Shown in pieces: positions 1 through 5,193 of a stretch of 5,193 nt of DNA; within the stretch, counting starts at the first letter, position 1; each line of letters starts with the position of its first letter. Origin of the DNA: Chloroflexota bacterium. GTDB lineage: Bacteria > Chloroflexota > Anaerolineae > Ardenticatenales > Ardenticatenaceae. The position numbers and the translations under genes are program-made. The stretch covers positions 1 through 5,193 of the forward strand of contig DOUV01000894.1 of assembly GCA_003520455.1 (NCBI GenBank), given 5' to 3'. The notes beneath the pieces are model-generated. The model worked only from the letters and a program-made list of their open reading frames with translations, searched no databases and was not told the DNA's origin.

Positions 1-1131
1 ATCCTGGCCGTGCCGCTGACCACCGCGACCAGCACGGCCACCCCGACGCCCACCTCCGTCCCGTACGCCGATTTTGAGGCAGCGCCGCTCGACGGTCCGG
101 CGCCGCTGACAGCGGAATTCCACAACACTTCGTGCTGCCAGGTTGTCACATGTGCCTGGGATTACGGCGATGGGAACCAGGGAACCTCCTGCGAGGCCTA
201 CCACAGCCACACGTACACCGATCCTGGCAGCTATACCGTCAGCCTTGCGATCTTCCGCCCGTCGGGCTCGTCGAACACAGAGACCAAGCCCGACTACATT
301 CAGGTCTCATCCCCCAGCCCCTCTCCAACGCCCACGCCGACACCGGCCTCGACCGTTATCCCCTCAGCCACGCCGACGGCGACCATCACCGAGACCCTGA
401 CGGCAACGCCCACGAGGACCGCCGAATCGACCGCCCGCGCGCACTTGACCTACTTGCCACTCCTCGTGCGGAACGAACTGACACCGTCTGATCCATCGGA
501 ACCGGAGTGGGACCCTCGTCTCGATCCCTTGCACGTGACCTACCAGCCTGCCGAGGACTGCTCGCAGGGGTGCTGGCGGTTGAAATCGGCGCGCTACGAG
601 GACCCAACCGAGAGCAACGGCAACCACAACATTTACGTGCGCCTGTTCATCGTCAACGGCACGCAGGTGGCAGGCCGGCCCTGGCACACAGCCTGGCCTG
701 ACGGGAACGAGCGTATCCAGAGCAAACCGGCACCGGAGTGGGCGGACTTTCCGATCTATGCCTGGTACTATTTCGAACAGGGCCCCGGTCCTTACTGGTC
801 CTACGCCGGCGACGACGAGACCCGCAGCGATAGCGTCCATGGAATGGGGCTGCCGGTGCGCCAGCACGTCAACTTCCGCCTGACCTGGCGGTGGGTCGAG
901 CCCCCTCCAACGCCGACACCAACCCCTACCATGACGCCGACCAGCACCCCGACGCGGACGCCGACAGTCACACCGACGCCGGAGCCGACCAACACAGCAA
1001 CAGCCACGCCGACGGCGACCAAAACACCCAAGCCGACCAAAACGCCAACCAGGACACCGACCGAGGCGGCGACGGCAACACCGACCAACACAGCGACGGC
1101 AACTGCCACGAGTACGACCAACAGGAACTAA
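1..1131 (+). CDS. Secreted PKD-domain protein with Thr-Pro-rich linkers (5' partial)
   Basis: The frame is open from the first base, so the true start and any signal peptide lie upstream. A GTG at 10 is the first possible in-window start, but it sits inside a Thr-Pro linker and is probably internal. Counting from that GTG, residues about 18-99 form a PKD domain: WDYGDG at 50-55, H-x-Y at 67-69, PGSYTV at 72-77, and a closing YIQV strand. It carries extra Cys (42, 43, 48, 61) that could form disulfides. A Thr-Pro linker (about 101-140) leads to YLPLLVRN (148-155), a motif I associate with Chloroflexota surface proteins. Residues about 168-297 are a Trp/Tyr-rich, beta-looking domain I cannot assign, with C184 and C188. 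The remainder is a Thr-Pro tail. PKD domains are usually extracellular and mediate binding or spacing, so a cell-surface or secreted role is inferred. No catalytic motif is visible. The stop is TAA at 1129-1131. Confidence 0.85.
   Translation: MLAVPLTTATSTATPTPTSVPYADFEAAPLDGPAPLTAEFHNTSCCQVVTCAWDYGDGNQGTSCEAYHSHTYTDPGSYTVSLAIFRPSGSSNTETKPDYIQVSSPSPSPTPTPTPASTVIPSATPTATITETLTATPTRTAESTARAHLTYLPLLVRNELTPSDPSEPEWDPRLDPLHVTYQPAEDCSQGCWRLKSARYEDPTESNGNHNIYVRLFIVNGTQVAGRPWHTAWPDGNERIQSKPAPEWADFPIYAWYYFEQGPGPYWSYAGDDETRSDSVHGMGLPVRQHVNFRLTWRWVEPPPTPTPTPTMTPTSTPTRTPTVTPTPEPTNTATATPTATKTPKPTKTPTRTPTEAATATPTNTATATATSTTNRN
901..1122 (+). repeat. Low-complexity ACN-CCN repeat encoding a Thr-Pro-rich tail
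   Basis: Imperfect ACC/CCG/ACG-type triplets encode a run of Thr-Pro with scattered Ala, Lys, Arg and Glu at the C-terminus of the PKD protein. Shorter stretches of the same composition lie at about 37-60 and 310-420. Such tails are typically extended and possibly glycosylated stalks (family knowledge, not shown here). The long open frames on the opposite strand, rich in Val-Gly, are by-products of this composition and not genes. Confidence 0.8.
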
Positions 1132-1284
1132 CGTATCGACGCCCGCGAAGCACTACCCGTGAGGCAAAAAGGCACGTGCCGACGCGACCGGCCGAACACG
1201 CCGGGCGCACAATGACCGCAGCGGCATGAATCGAGCCGGTCCTTCGAACGCGACGGCGTCCTTCTCGACAGGCCACAGGATTCC

Positions 1285-1304
1285 CCACGCTCGACGGCGC
1301 GTGG
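1285..1304 (+). terminator. Weak hairpin, possible terminator of the PKD gene
   Basis: CCACGC (1285-1290) pairs perfectly with GCGTGG (1299-1304) around an 8-nt loop. No T-run follows, and it lies more than 150 nt after the PKD stop codon, so it is at best a weak or factor-assisted terminator. It could equally be a chance structure in GC-rich DNA. Confidence 0.2.
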
Positions 1305-1339
1305 ATTCGAATCTGGCAAACGATCGATAGCTGAGCCTA

Positions 1340-1372
1340 TTCCCTCAGGATTCCTTCAGTTCTTCCTCAGCC
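1340..1372 (+). promoter_or_regulatory. Three 11-bp direct repeats, likely OmpR/PhoB-type regulator site
   Basis: TTCCCTCAG (1340-1348), TTCCTTCAG (1351-1359) and CTTCCTCAG (1362-1370) recur with an exact 11-bp period. TCAG is invariant in the last four positions of each unit. Direct repeats spaced by one helical turn are the usual architecture for tandem binding of OmpR/PhoB-family response regulators. The array ends 67 nt before the DUF1573 start codon. A poor -10-like AATACT (1392-1397) lies about 21 nt beyond it and no good -35 is seen, which would fit an activator-dependent promoter. The repeat is directly visible. The regulator class and promoter are inference. Confidence 0.5.
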
Positions 1373-1437
1373 AACCCCCAGGAAACCCGGCAATACTGGC
1401 ATTGTCACAGTCCACAACCCTCCTTGGAGATACGCCC

Positions 1438-1950
1438 ATGAAAGTGGCTCGTACCTATCGGGCTCGCAGCGGCCCAGTGCCCAGGCAGAGCCGTCGCTGG
1501 CTTTGGTTCTCGCTTGTTGCCGTTCTTCTGGTTGGCGGGATCCTGGCTGTTCTGGCTGCCCGGTCACCGACCACCAGCTCTGTGGCCGCCGAGCACACCT
1601 TTCACGATTTTGGCCGGATCGGGATCAACGACGGTCTCGTGATCGCTCAGTTCCCGCTCGTTGTGCAGCGGTCCACGCAGGTGACCGACGTCCAGACGAG
1701 TTGAATGTGCACCAAAGCCCGCCTCGTGCAGGCGGACCAGGTATCCGAGTGGTTCGGGATGTCGCACGGAGGAAGCGCTCCGGTCGTGGACGTGCCGCTG
1801 GAACAGGGGCAAGCGGCCTTTCTTGAGGTGAGTATCGACCCGGCCGCCCACGGCCCGGCGGGGATTGGGCCGATCCAGCGGGGAGTCATGGTCCGGACCG
1901 CCGATGGCCAGGAGCTCCAGTTCGTGCTCGAAGCAACCGTGACCCGATGA
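1438..1950 (+). CDS. DUF1573-family membrane-anchored protein, probable selenoprotein (UGA-encoded Sec at residue 89)
   Basis: One frame of 170 residues is interrupted only by TGA at 1702-1704. The start is ATG 1438, with GGAGA (1426-1430) 7 nt upstream; the in-frame TTG at 1402 lacks such a site. Residues about 21-42 are a membrane helix after a basic N-terminus, so the domain lies outside the membrane. The DUF1573-like domain starts at HTFHDFGRIGIND (53-65). Relatives I recall then have TSCMCT; here it is TS-(TGA)-MCT (87-92), so the TGA takes the place of the first Cys and would give a Sec-Met-Cys redox or metal motif with C91. After the TGA the same frame continues the domain: FGMSHGG (106-112), DPAAHGPAGIGPIQR (134-148) and a last beta strand to the TGA stop at 1948-1950. 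Neither half makes a complete domain alone. A SECIS-like hairpin follows the TGA. The function of DUF1573 is poorly defined. Alternatives are a sequencing error (TGC or TGT read as TGA) or a decayed gene. Confidence 0.8.
1711..1742 (+). promoter_or_regulatory. SECIS-like hairpin downstream of the in-frame TGA
   Basis: CCGCCT (1719-1724) pairs perfectly with AGGCGG (1730-1735), leaving the apical loop CGTGC (1725-1729). A lower helix ACC (1711-1713) with GGT (1740-1742) is possible across an internal loop. Bacterial SECIS elements sit just after the UGA inside the coding region, with the apical loop roughly 16-37 nt away and a G among its first loop bases. Here the loop begins 21 nt after the TGA and its second base is G. 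This geometry would let SelB deliver Sec-tRNA. The closing T-A pair decides whether the G falls early in the loop, so the fit is good but not decisive. Confidence 0.6.
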
Positions 1951-2007
1951 TCGACGGGAGACGATGGGCCGCCGGGCATGACCATCGATGGCCGGGTGCC
2001 GACCAGC

Positions 2008-2024
2008 CGGACGGACGGACGGAC
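2008..2024. repeat. Tetranucleotide repeat (CGGA)4
   Basis: Four tandem CGGA units plus a C lie in the gap between the DUF1573 and HMA genes. A second, two-unit copy (CGGACGGAC) occurs at 2140-2148, near the HMA gene start. It is short, and it may be a slippage-prone tract without function. Confidence 0.6.
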
Positions 2025-2086
2025 AACGGTGAGCACAAACGCCGGGGACAACCATCGAGGTTATCCCGGCCTGAAGATCGAGTTCA

Positions 2087-2114
2087 CTCTCAGGAGTGAG
2101 AGCTCCTGGTGGAG
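2087..2114 (+). promoter_or_regulatory. Mutually exclusive small hairpins at the HMA ribosome site
   Basis: CTCTCA (2087-2092) pairs with TGAGAG (2097-2102) around a GGAG loop. Alternatively AGGAG (2092-2096) pairs with CTCCT (2103-2107), or CTCC (2103-2106) pairs with GGAG (2111-2114), which is part of the GGAGG Shine-Dalgarno sequence. Exclusive pairings that can cover or free a ribosome site suggest translational control or attenuation, but each helix is only 4-6 bp and chance is a fair explanation. Confidence 0.25.
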
Positions 2115-2120
2115 GTGGGA

Positions 2121-2483
2121 GTGGACGCACAACCGAGAGCGGACGGACAGATGAACATCCAGCGCGTCACGCTGCCGATCTGCGGTCTTGGCTGCGGCGG
2201 GGAAGGGGCGTTGATTGTCGAGCGTGCCCTTGCGAACGTGCCCGGGGTCGTGCGCGTGTACGTCAACCCAGCTACGGAGATGGCCTACGTTCAGTACGAC
2301 CCGGCCCTCACCGGCCCGGATCGACTCAGTGCTACCATTGAAGCAGCCGGTTTTGGGCCGACGGGGCTGAAGAGACTGATTCCGTCTGGGACCACGAAGG
2401 ACGTGAACTCGACCGCCGCAGCGCCGGGAGGCCCGGGTGAGAGCTGGCTGGCCGTTCTCAGGCGGGCGCTGCGACTGGGCTGA
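2121..2483 (+). CDS. Small HMA-fold (heavy-metal-associated) domain protein with altered metal motif
   Basis: The protein has 120 residues from GTG 2121, which has GGAGG (2111-2115) 5 nt upstream. ATG 2151, where the domain homology starts, is the alternative and would give 110 residues with only a weak ribosome site. From GTG, residues about 12-80 follow the ferredoxin-like HMA pattern: first strand NIQRVTLPI, loop CGLGCGGEG (21-29), helix ALIVERAL, then VPGVVRVYVNPATEMAYVQYDP and a second helix ending EAAGFGPTG. Canonical HMA proteins bind copper or other soft metals through GMTCxxC. Here the first Cys (C25) is kept, the second is missing, one residue is added, and a different Cys (C21) stands four residues earlier. 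Metal binding through C21/C25 is possible but unproven. The tail after about residue 83 is probably disordered. There is no signal peptide, so it should be cytosolic. The gene is in line with the DUF1573 gene 170 nt upstream. Confidence 0.8.
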   Translation: MDAQPRADGQMNIQRVTLPICGLGCGGEGALIVERALANVPGVVRVYVNPATEMAYVQYDPALTGPDRLSATIEAAGFGPTGLKRLIPSGTTKDVNSTAAAPGGPGESWLAVLRRALRLG

Positions 2484-2671
2484 TGGATCCTTCTCCGACC
2501 GACCTCGCGTTGTTCCCGCAATCTCTCGCCCCTACTCGTTGGTATGCCCCCATCCCCGCCTGGAACAGGAGCGTTGACGCCGTCTCAGAATTCATAGACG
2601 AGATCGAGAGAAGTCGATGCGACAAGCGAGACTGGGGAGCGTTGGCTTGAGACAGGCGAGGAGGTTCGCCG
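2484..2671. other. Intergenic gap between HMA and NfeD-like genes
   Basis: There is no coding frame of note in these 188 bp. A TTGACG (2574-2579) could be a -35 element, but no convincing -10 lies 16-18 nt downstream. GAGGAGG (2658-2664) is the ribosome site of the next gene. No terminator-like hairpin with a T-run is seen. Confidence 0.5.
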
Positions 2672-3037
2672 ATGTGGTGCCACCTGCTGCTGGCTGCCCC
2701 GCTATTCGGGCTGGTCCTGTTTGCTGTTTTCCCCCTCCCTCTGGCTTTGCCCCTCTATAGCCTGGTCGCCCTGGGCTCGCTGGCGCTCTACCATCGCGTG
2801 TGGCGGAGTTCAAAAGCGCAGCCAATGACCGGCCGCGAGGGAATGCTGGGAGCCGAAGCCTGGGCGACAACCGATATCGACGCCCAGGGATATGGGCTGG
2901 TGCGCTGGAGCGGCGAACTATGGGCGGCCCGCTCCCCAGACCCTGTCGCGCGCGGCACCCCGGTGCGGATTATCGGGTTTGAGGGGCTCAGGCTCGTCGT
3001 GCAACCTACAGTGAGCGATGGAAACGGTGCCGGCTGA
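2672..3037 (+). CDS. Short NfeD-like membrane protein with OB-fold domain
   Basis: The protein has 121 residues. ATG 2672 is supported by a strong Shine-Dalgarno GAGGAGG (2658-2664) 7 nt upstream. Residues about 3-40 are hydrophobic and make one long or two closely spaced membrane helices. A short basic linker leads to a beta-rich domain at about 52-112: MTGREGMLGAEAWATTDID, then GYGLVRWSGELWAARS, GTPVRIIGFEGLRLVVQP. This G-x-x-G...G-E-x-W-x-A...G-x-x-V...G-x-x-L-x-V pattern is that of the NfeD C-terminal OB-fold. The serine protease part of long NfeD proteins is absent, as in the short class. In the family, short NfeD proteins act with stomatin/flotillin-like partners in membrane quality control. 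No such partner is in this window, so the role here is open. It ends 35 nt before the next gene, probably in the same transcript. Confidence 0.75.
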   Translation: MWCHLLLAAPLFGLVLFAVFPLPLALPLYSLVALGSLALYHRVWRSSKAQPMTGREGMLGAEAWATTDIDAQGYGLVRWSGELWAARSPDPVARGTPVRIIGFEGLRLVVQPTVSDGNGAG

Positions 3038-3072
3038 CGTTTCGAGTACGGTCAGCAGAAGGAGAAGGAGAG

Positions 3073-4083
3073 ATGCACATCCCTGGCGGTGAGCGCATCC
3101 CGTCCGATGGCGGCAGCACCTGCGAGGGTGCAGCCCACCCCATCCCACACACTATTCCACGGCAGAGGAAATCGAGAGCCAGTGCTCATCACCGAACCGT
3201 GGCACTTCTTCTGTTGGTAACGTTGCTCCTCGGGTTGGGGGGCTTTTCGCCACTCAACAGCCGACTCCTGAGCACGGCCGCGCCGGATCGCGATCCAGCG
3301 GCGCACGCTTCTCTGGTGAACCAGATCAACCCTCCCGACGGCTACCCGCTCCCGGCGTCTCTCGGCACGATTGGCCGGCAATTGTTAGCCGCTGGCGCCA
3401 TCGACGAAGCGCGCTTTCTCCAGGTCTACGCCCAGTCAGGGCGGCCATTGACGGAGACGCAACTCGCCAGTCTGCGACAGGGGAGCGATGCGCCGATTGT
3501 GATCAACCGGGAGAACGCCTACTTTCTGCTCAACTTCTTCTGGGCCTTCGGGCTGACCAACCAAAATCCCGTCCTCACGGAAGGCCCGCTAATCCGGTAC
3601 AGTAAAGGGCAGATCGAGCGCTTCGCCTCGACCGGCGGCTGGACGCTGGGGACCAGGCCGGTGACAGCCCTCTATGCCAGCATTCCAGTCGTCGCGCTTC
3701 GCCGGGAGCAACAGGCGCGCCTGGAGGCGGTGGCTGAGACGGTGCACCGGCCATGCTGCGACAACCCGACAGCGTTCCCCGACTGCAACCATGGCATGGC
3801 TCTGTTGGGTCTCCTCGAGCTCATGGCCTCACGCGACGCCAGTATCGAGGAGATGTATCAGGCCGCCAGGTACGTCAATGCGTTTTGGTTCCCCGAGCAG
3901 TCGTTGGAACTGGCGATTTTCTTCAAGATGACCAGGGGCCTGGATTTTGCCGATGCGGATGCCCGCCAGCTTTCGAGCGCCGACTTCTCGTCAGCGACGG
4001 GTTCTCAGCGAGTCCATCAGTGGTTGGCGACGAACGGTCTATTAGAGCAGCCCTTCAGCGAAAGCGGGAGTTGTGGGGTGTGA
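3073..4083 (+). CDS. Membrane-anchored protein of unknown function with CC...DCNHG motif
   Basis: The protein has 336 residues. ATG 3073 follows a purine tract with two GGAG cores (3061-3064 and 3067-3070). The N-terminus is polar and basic, then residues about 42-57 form a hydrophobic helix (anchor or signal), so the bulk is probably extracytoplasmic. The rest looks mainly helical. The striking segment is RPCCDNPTAFPDCNHG (226-241), followed by a helix MALLGLLELMAS. C228, C229, C238 and H240 form a Cys/His cluster, and a further Cys is third from the end (SGSCGV, 331-336). I recall similar unnamed proteins with this motif but no assigned function. The cluster could bind a metal or make disulfides. 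A long YxNAFWFPEQSLELAIFF-like aromatic helix lies at 267-284. It is likely cotranscribed with the NfeD-like gene 35 nt upstream, and near the DUF1573 and HMA genes, which favours an envelope metal or redox role (inference). Confidence 0.8.
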   Translation: MHIPGGERIPSDGGSTCEGAAHPIPHTIPRQRKSRASAHHRTVALLLLVTLLLGLGGFSPLNSRLLSTAAPDRDPAAHASLVNQINPPDGYPLPASLGTIGRQLLAAGAIDEARFLQVYAQSGRPLTETQLASLRQGSDAPIVINRENAYFLLNFFWAFGLTNQNPVLTEGPLIRYSKGQIERFASTGGWTLGTRPVTALYASIPVVALRREQQARLEAVAETVHRPCCDNPTAFPDCNHGMALLGLLELMASRDASIEEMYQAARYVNAFWFPEQSLELAIFFKMTRGLDFADADARQLSSADFSSATGSQRVHQWLATNGLLEQPFSESGSCGV

Positions 4084-4171
4084 GCCTGGTTGTCACGCCG
4101 ACCGGGACCACCCCTCCATCGTCCAGGCGAACGAGGATTTGTAAAGCCATTTCCAGAGAGCAACCTGCTGC

Positions 4172-4224
4172 TGGCCGCTCCTGATGTCACATTTTGGTTC
4201 AGCGAGGAAGGATCAGAGCGGCCA
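4172..4224. terminator. Long inverted repeat between convergent genes, possible bidirectional terminator
   Basis: TGGCCGCTCCTGAT (4172-4185) matches the reverse complement of ATCAGAGCGGCCA (4212-4224): 13 pairs with a single bulged C, around a 26-nt loop. It straddles the stop codon of the minus-strand oxidoreductase and lies about 90 nt beyond the stop of the plus-strand gene, where a terminator would be expected. The plus side is followed by a short TTTT, and the minus side has no T-run, so it is not a classical intrinsic terminator. Confidence 0.4.
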
Positions 4225-5193
4225 ACCGGTTTTGGTCATCACCAGCAACGTTTGCCACTTTCGGAGCGGGCGTGCCGGCGTGCGCCTGGAGATAGGCGTG
4301 GATCGCCATGGCTGCCTTTCGCCCGGCCACCATAGCCGTCACCACCAAGTCGGGGCCCCGGACGTTGTCGCCACCGGCAAAAACCCCCGCCCGGCTGGTA
4401 CGTCCGGCCTCATTGGCTACGATCAACCCCCACCGGTCAGTCGATAGACCGGGCGTCGTCTCTCTTATCAAATCATCGGGCCGATAGCCGAGGGCCAGCA
4501 CCACGGCATCGACCTCGATGGTGAACTCCGAACCCTCGACTGGCACCGGCCGCCGCCGCCCCGAGCGGTCCGGTTCCCCCAGCCGCATGCGAACGCATTC
4601 CATCGCCCGGACGTGACCCGCATCGTCGCCCTGGAAGCGCACCGGGGCGGTCAGGAACTCGAAGCACGCCCCTTCCTCGCGGGCCAGTTGCCGTTCGTCG
4701 GCCTTGCCGGGCATCTCAGCCTCGCTGCGGCGATAGACACAGGTTACCTCCCGGGCGCCCAGCCGCACGGCTGTCCGCAGGCAGTCCATCGCCGTGTCGC
4801 CTCCGCCGATGACCGCGACCCGCGTCCCCACCCGCCGCAGCGCCCGTTGCTCGACGGGGAGATAGTCTGCGGACAGGTTGGCGCGGGCCAGAAAGTCGGT
4901 CCCCGGGTAGATGCCCGCCAACTGCTCACCGGGAATGTTGAGTGGCACCTCCTGCTCGGCGCCAGTCCCGAGAAACACAGCGTCGAACTGGTCGAGCAAC
5001 TCGTCCACCACGAGGTCGTGGCCGATGCGGACGCCAGTGACGAAACGGACGCCCAGAAATCGTAGATCGTCGGTCTTGGCGGCGACCACTTGCCGGGAGA
5101 GCTTGAAGCTGGGGATGCCGTAGACCAGGAGCCCGCCCGGCCGGGGCCGGGCCTCATAAACCGTCACCGCGTGCCCCCACCGGGCCAACTCTT
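4199..5193 (-). CDS. GltD-like FAD/NAD(P)H-dependent oxidoreductase (5' partial)
   Basis: The gene reads leftward and enters from the right edge; the frame is open to 5193. The TTG at 5188 only encodes an internal Leu in a typical ELARWGHAVTVYEA strand, so the N-terminus, including the first FAD-binding glycines and any 4Fe-4S part, lies outside. Counting from that codon: RPGGLLVYGIPSFKL (16-30), the usual FAD-domain signature of the glutamate synthase small-subunit family; AVFLGTGA (70-77); a second nucleotide-binding motif VAVIGGGDTAMD (124-135) with CVYRR (150-154) for NAD(P)H; and the C-terminal FAD contact GVFAGGDNVRGPDLVVTAMV (268-287). The family passes electrons from NAD(P)H through FAD to a partner, such as the large subunit of glutamate synthase, or acts in related NfnB-like or dihydropyrimidine dehydrogenase-like enzymes. 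The partner is not in view, so the substrate is undecided. The stop is TGA at 4201-4199. The gene is convergent with the preceding one and probably unrelated to it. Confidence 0.92.
   Translation of the reverse strand, partial: ELARWGHAVTVYEARPRPGGLLVYGIPSFKLSRQVVAAKTDDLRFLGVRFVTGVRIGHDLVVDELLDQFDAVFLGTGAEQEVPLNIPGEQLAGIYPGTDFLARANLSADYLPVEQRALRRVGTRVAVIGGGDTAMDCLRTAVRLGAREVTCVYRRSEAEMPGKADERQLAREEGACFEFLTAPVRFQGDDAGHVRAMECVRMRLGEPDRSGRRRPVPVEGSEFTIEVDAVVLALGYRPDDLIRETTPGLSTDRWGLIVANEAGRTSRAGVFAGGDNVRGPDLVVTAMVAGRKAAMAIHAYLQAHAGTPAPKVANVAGDDQNRLAALILPR

Larger units (their letters stand above)
1132..1437. other. Intergenic region, about 300 bp, no gene seen
   Basis: No credible coding frame or RNA gene is visible. 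It holds a perfect 10-bp palindrome GGCACGTGCC (1171-1180), a small hairpin (1285-1304), an adjoining palindrome GATTCGAATC (1304-1313), and the triple direct repeat just upstream of the DUF1573 gene. The left part is otherwise featureless. Confidence 0.7.

Noticed and set aside
801..1121. Minus-strand Val-Gly repeat protein
   Set aside because: It is the antisense reading of the ACN-CCN Thr-Pro repeat and has no independent support.
1171..1180. Palindrome GGCACGTGCC as an operator
   Set aside because: It is a single perfect palindrome more than 250 nt from the next start codon. Without a second copy or nearby promoter, chance is a sufficient explanation.
1705..1950. Separate small gene starting at ATG 1705 (81 residues)
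   Set aside because: The ATG directly follows the TGA in the same frame, there is no good ribosome site before it, and the encoded piece is only the second half of a DUF1573-like domain. It fits as the continuation of the upstream frame.
1564..2130. Minus-strand open frame of 188 codons across the DUF1573 gene
   Set aside because: Its product shows no recognisable domain and is rich in Arg, Pro and Gly, as expected for an antisense frame in GC-rich DNA. The plus strand has clear homology features and a ribosome site.
2574..2602. Promoter with TTGACG before the NfeD-like gene
   Set aside because: The -35-like box is good, but no acceptable -10 lies at 16-18 nt. The best AT-rich hexamers have spacers of 13-15 nt.
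4084..4128. GCCTGG (4084-4089) / CCAGGC (4123-4128) as terminator of the CC...DCNHG gene
   Set aside because: It is a perfect 6-bp match, but with a 33-nt loop and no T-run afterwards; too weak to call.
1..5193. CRISPR array, tRNA, rRNA or insertion sequence
   Set aside because: I looked for regularly spaced repeats, cloverleaf-type segments, transposase motifs and terminal inverted repeats, and saw none.

Overview
The window is GC-rich bacterial DNA with short gaps between genes. The likely source is Chloroflexota (Thermomicrobia/Sphaerobacter-like). This is an inference from a secreted Thr-Pro-rich PKD protein with a 'YLPLLVRN' linker, a style I associate with that phylum, and from the general character of the other proteins. 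No rRNA, tRNA, CRISPR array, transposase or insertion sequence is visible.

Layout. (1) 1-1131, plus strand: 3' part of a gene for a secreted/cell-surface protein with a PKD domain, Thr-Pro linkers, one unassigned domain and a long Thr-Pro tail. (2) 1132-1437: noncoding, with a small hairpin and, just before the next gene, three 11-bp-spaced direct repeats that look like an OmpR/PhoB-type regulator site. (3) 1438-1950, plus: a membrane-anchored DUF1573-type protein. Its reading frame is interrupted by one TGA (1702-1704), exactly where relatives have the first Cys of a Cys-x-Cys motif. A SECIS-like hairpin follows the TGA, and the same frame continues into the rest of the domain. I read it as one selenoprotein gene. 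(4) 2121-2483, plus: small HMA-fold (heavy-metal-associated) protein with an altered metal motif. (5) 2672-3037, plus: short NfeD-like membrane protein with an OB-fold. (6) 3073-4083, plus: membrane-anchored protein of unknown function with a conserved-looking CC...DCNHG motif. (7) 4199-5193, minus, convergent: most of a GltD-like FAD/NAD(P)H oxidoreductase, running off the right edge.

Genes 3-6 point the same way and three of them share a theme: a thiol/selenol protein outside the membrane, a metal-carrier fold, and a Cys/His-rich anchored protein. A role in metal (copper-like) or thiol-redox handling at the cell envelope is plausible but inferred only. The most notable item is the probable selenocysteine in the DUF1573 protein, which standard gene callers would split into two short ORFs or call a pseudogene. 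TGA is the normal stop of all other genes here whose ends are visible except the first, so general reassignment of UGA is unlikely.
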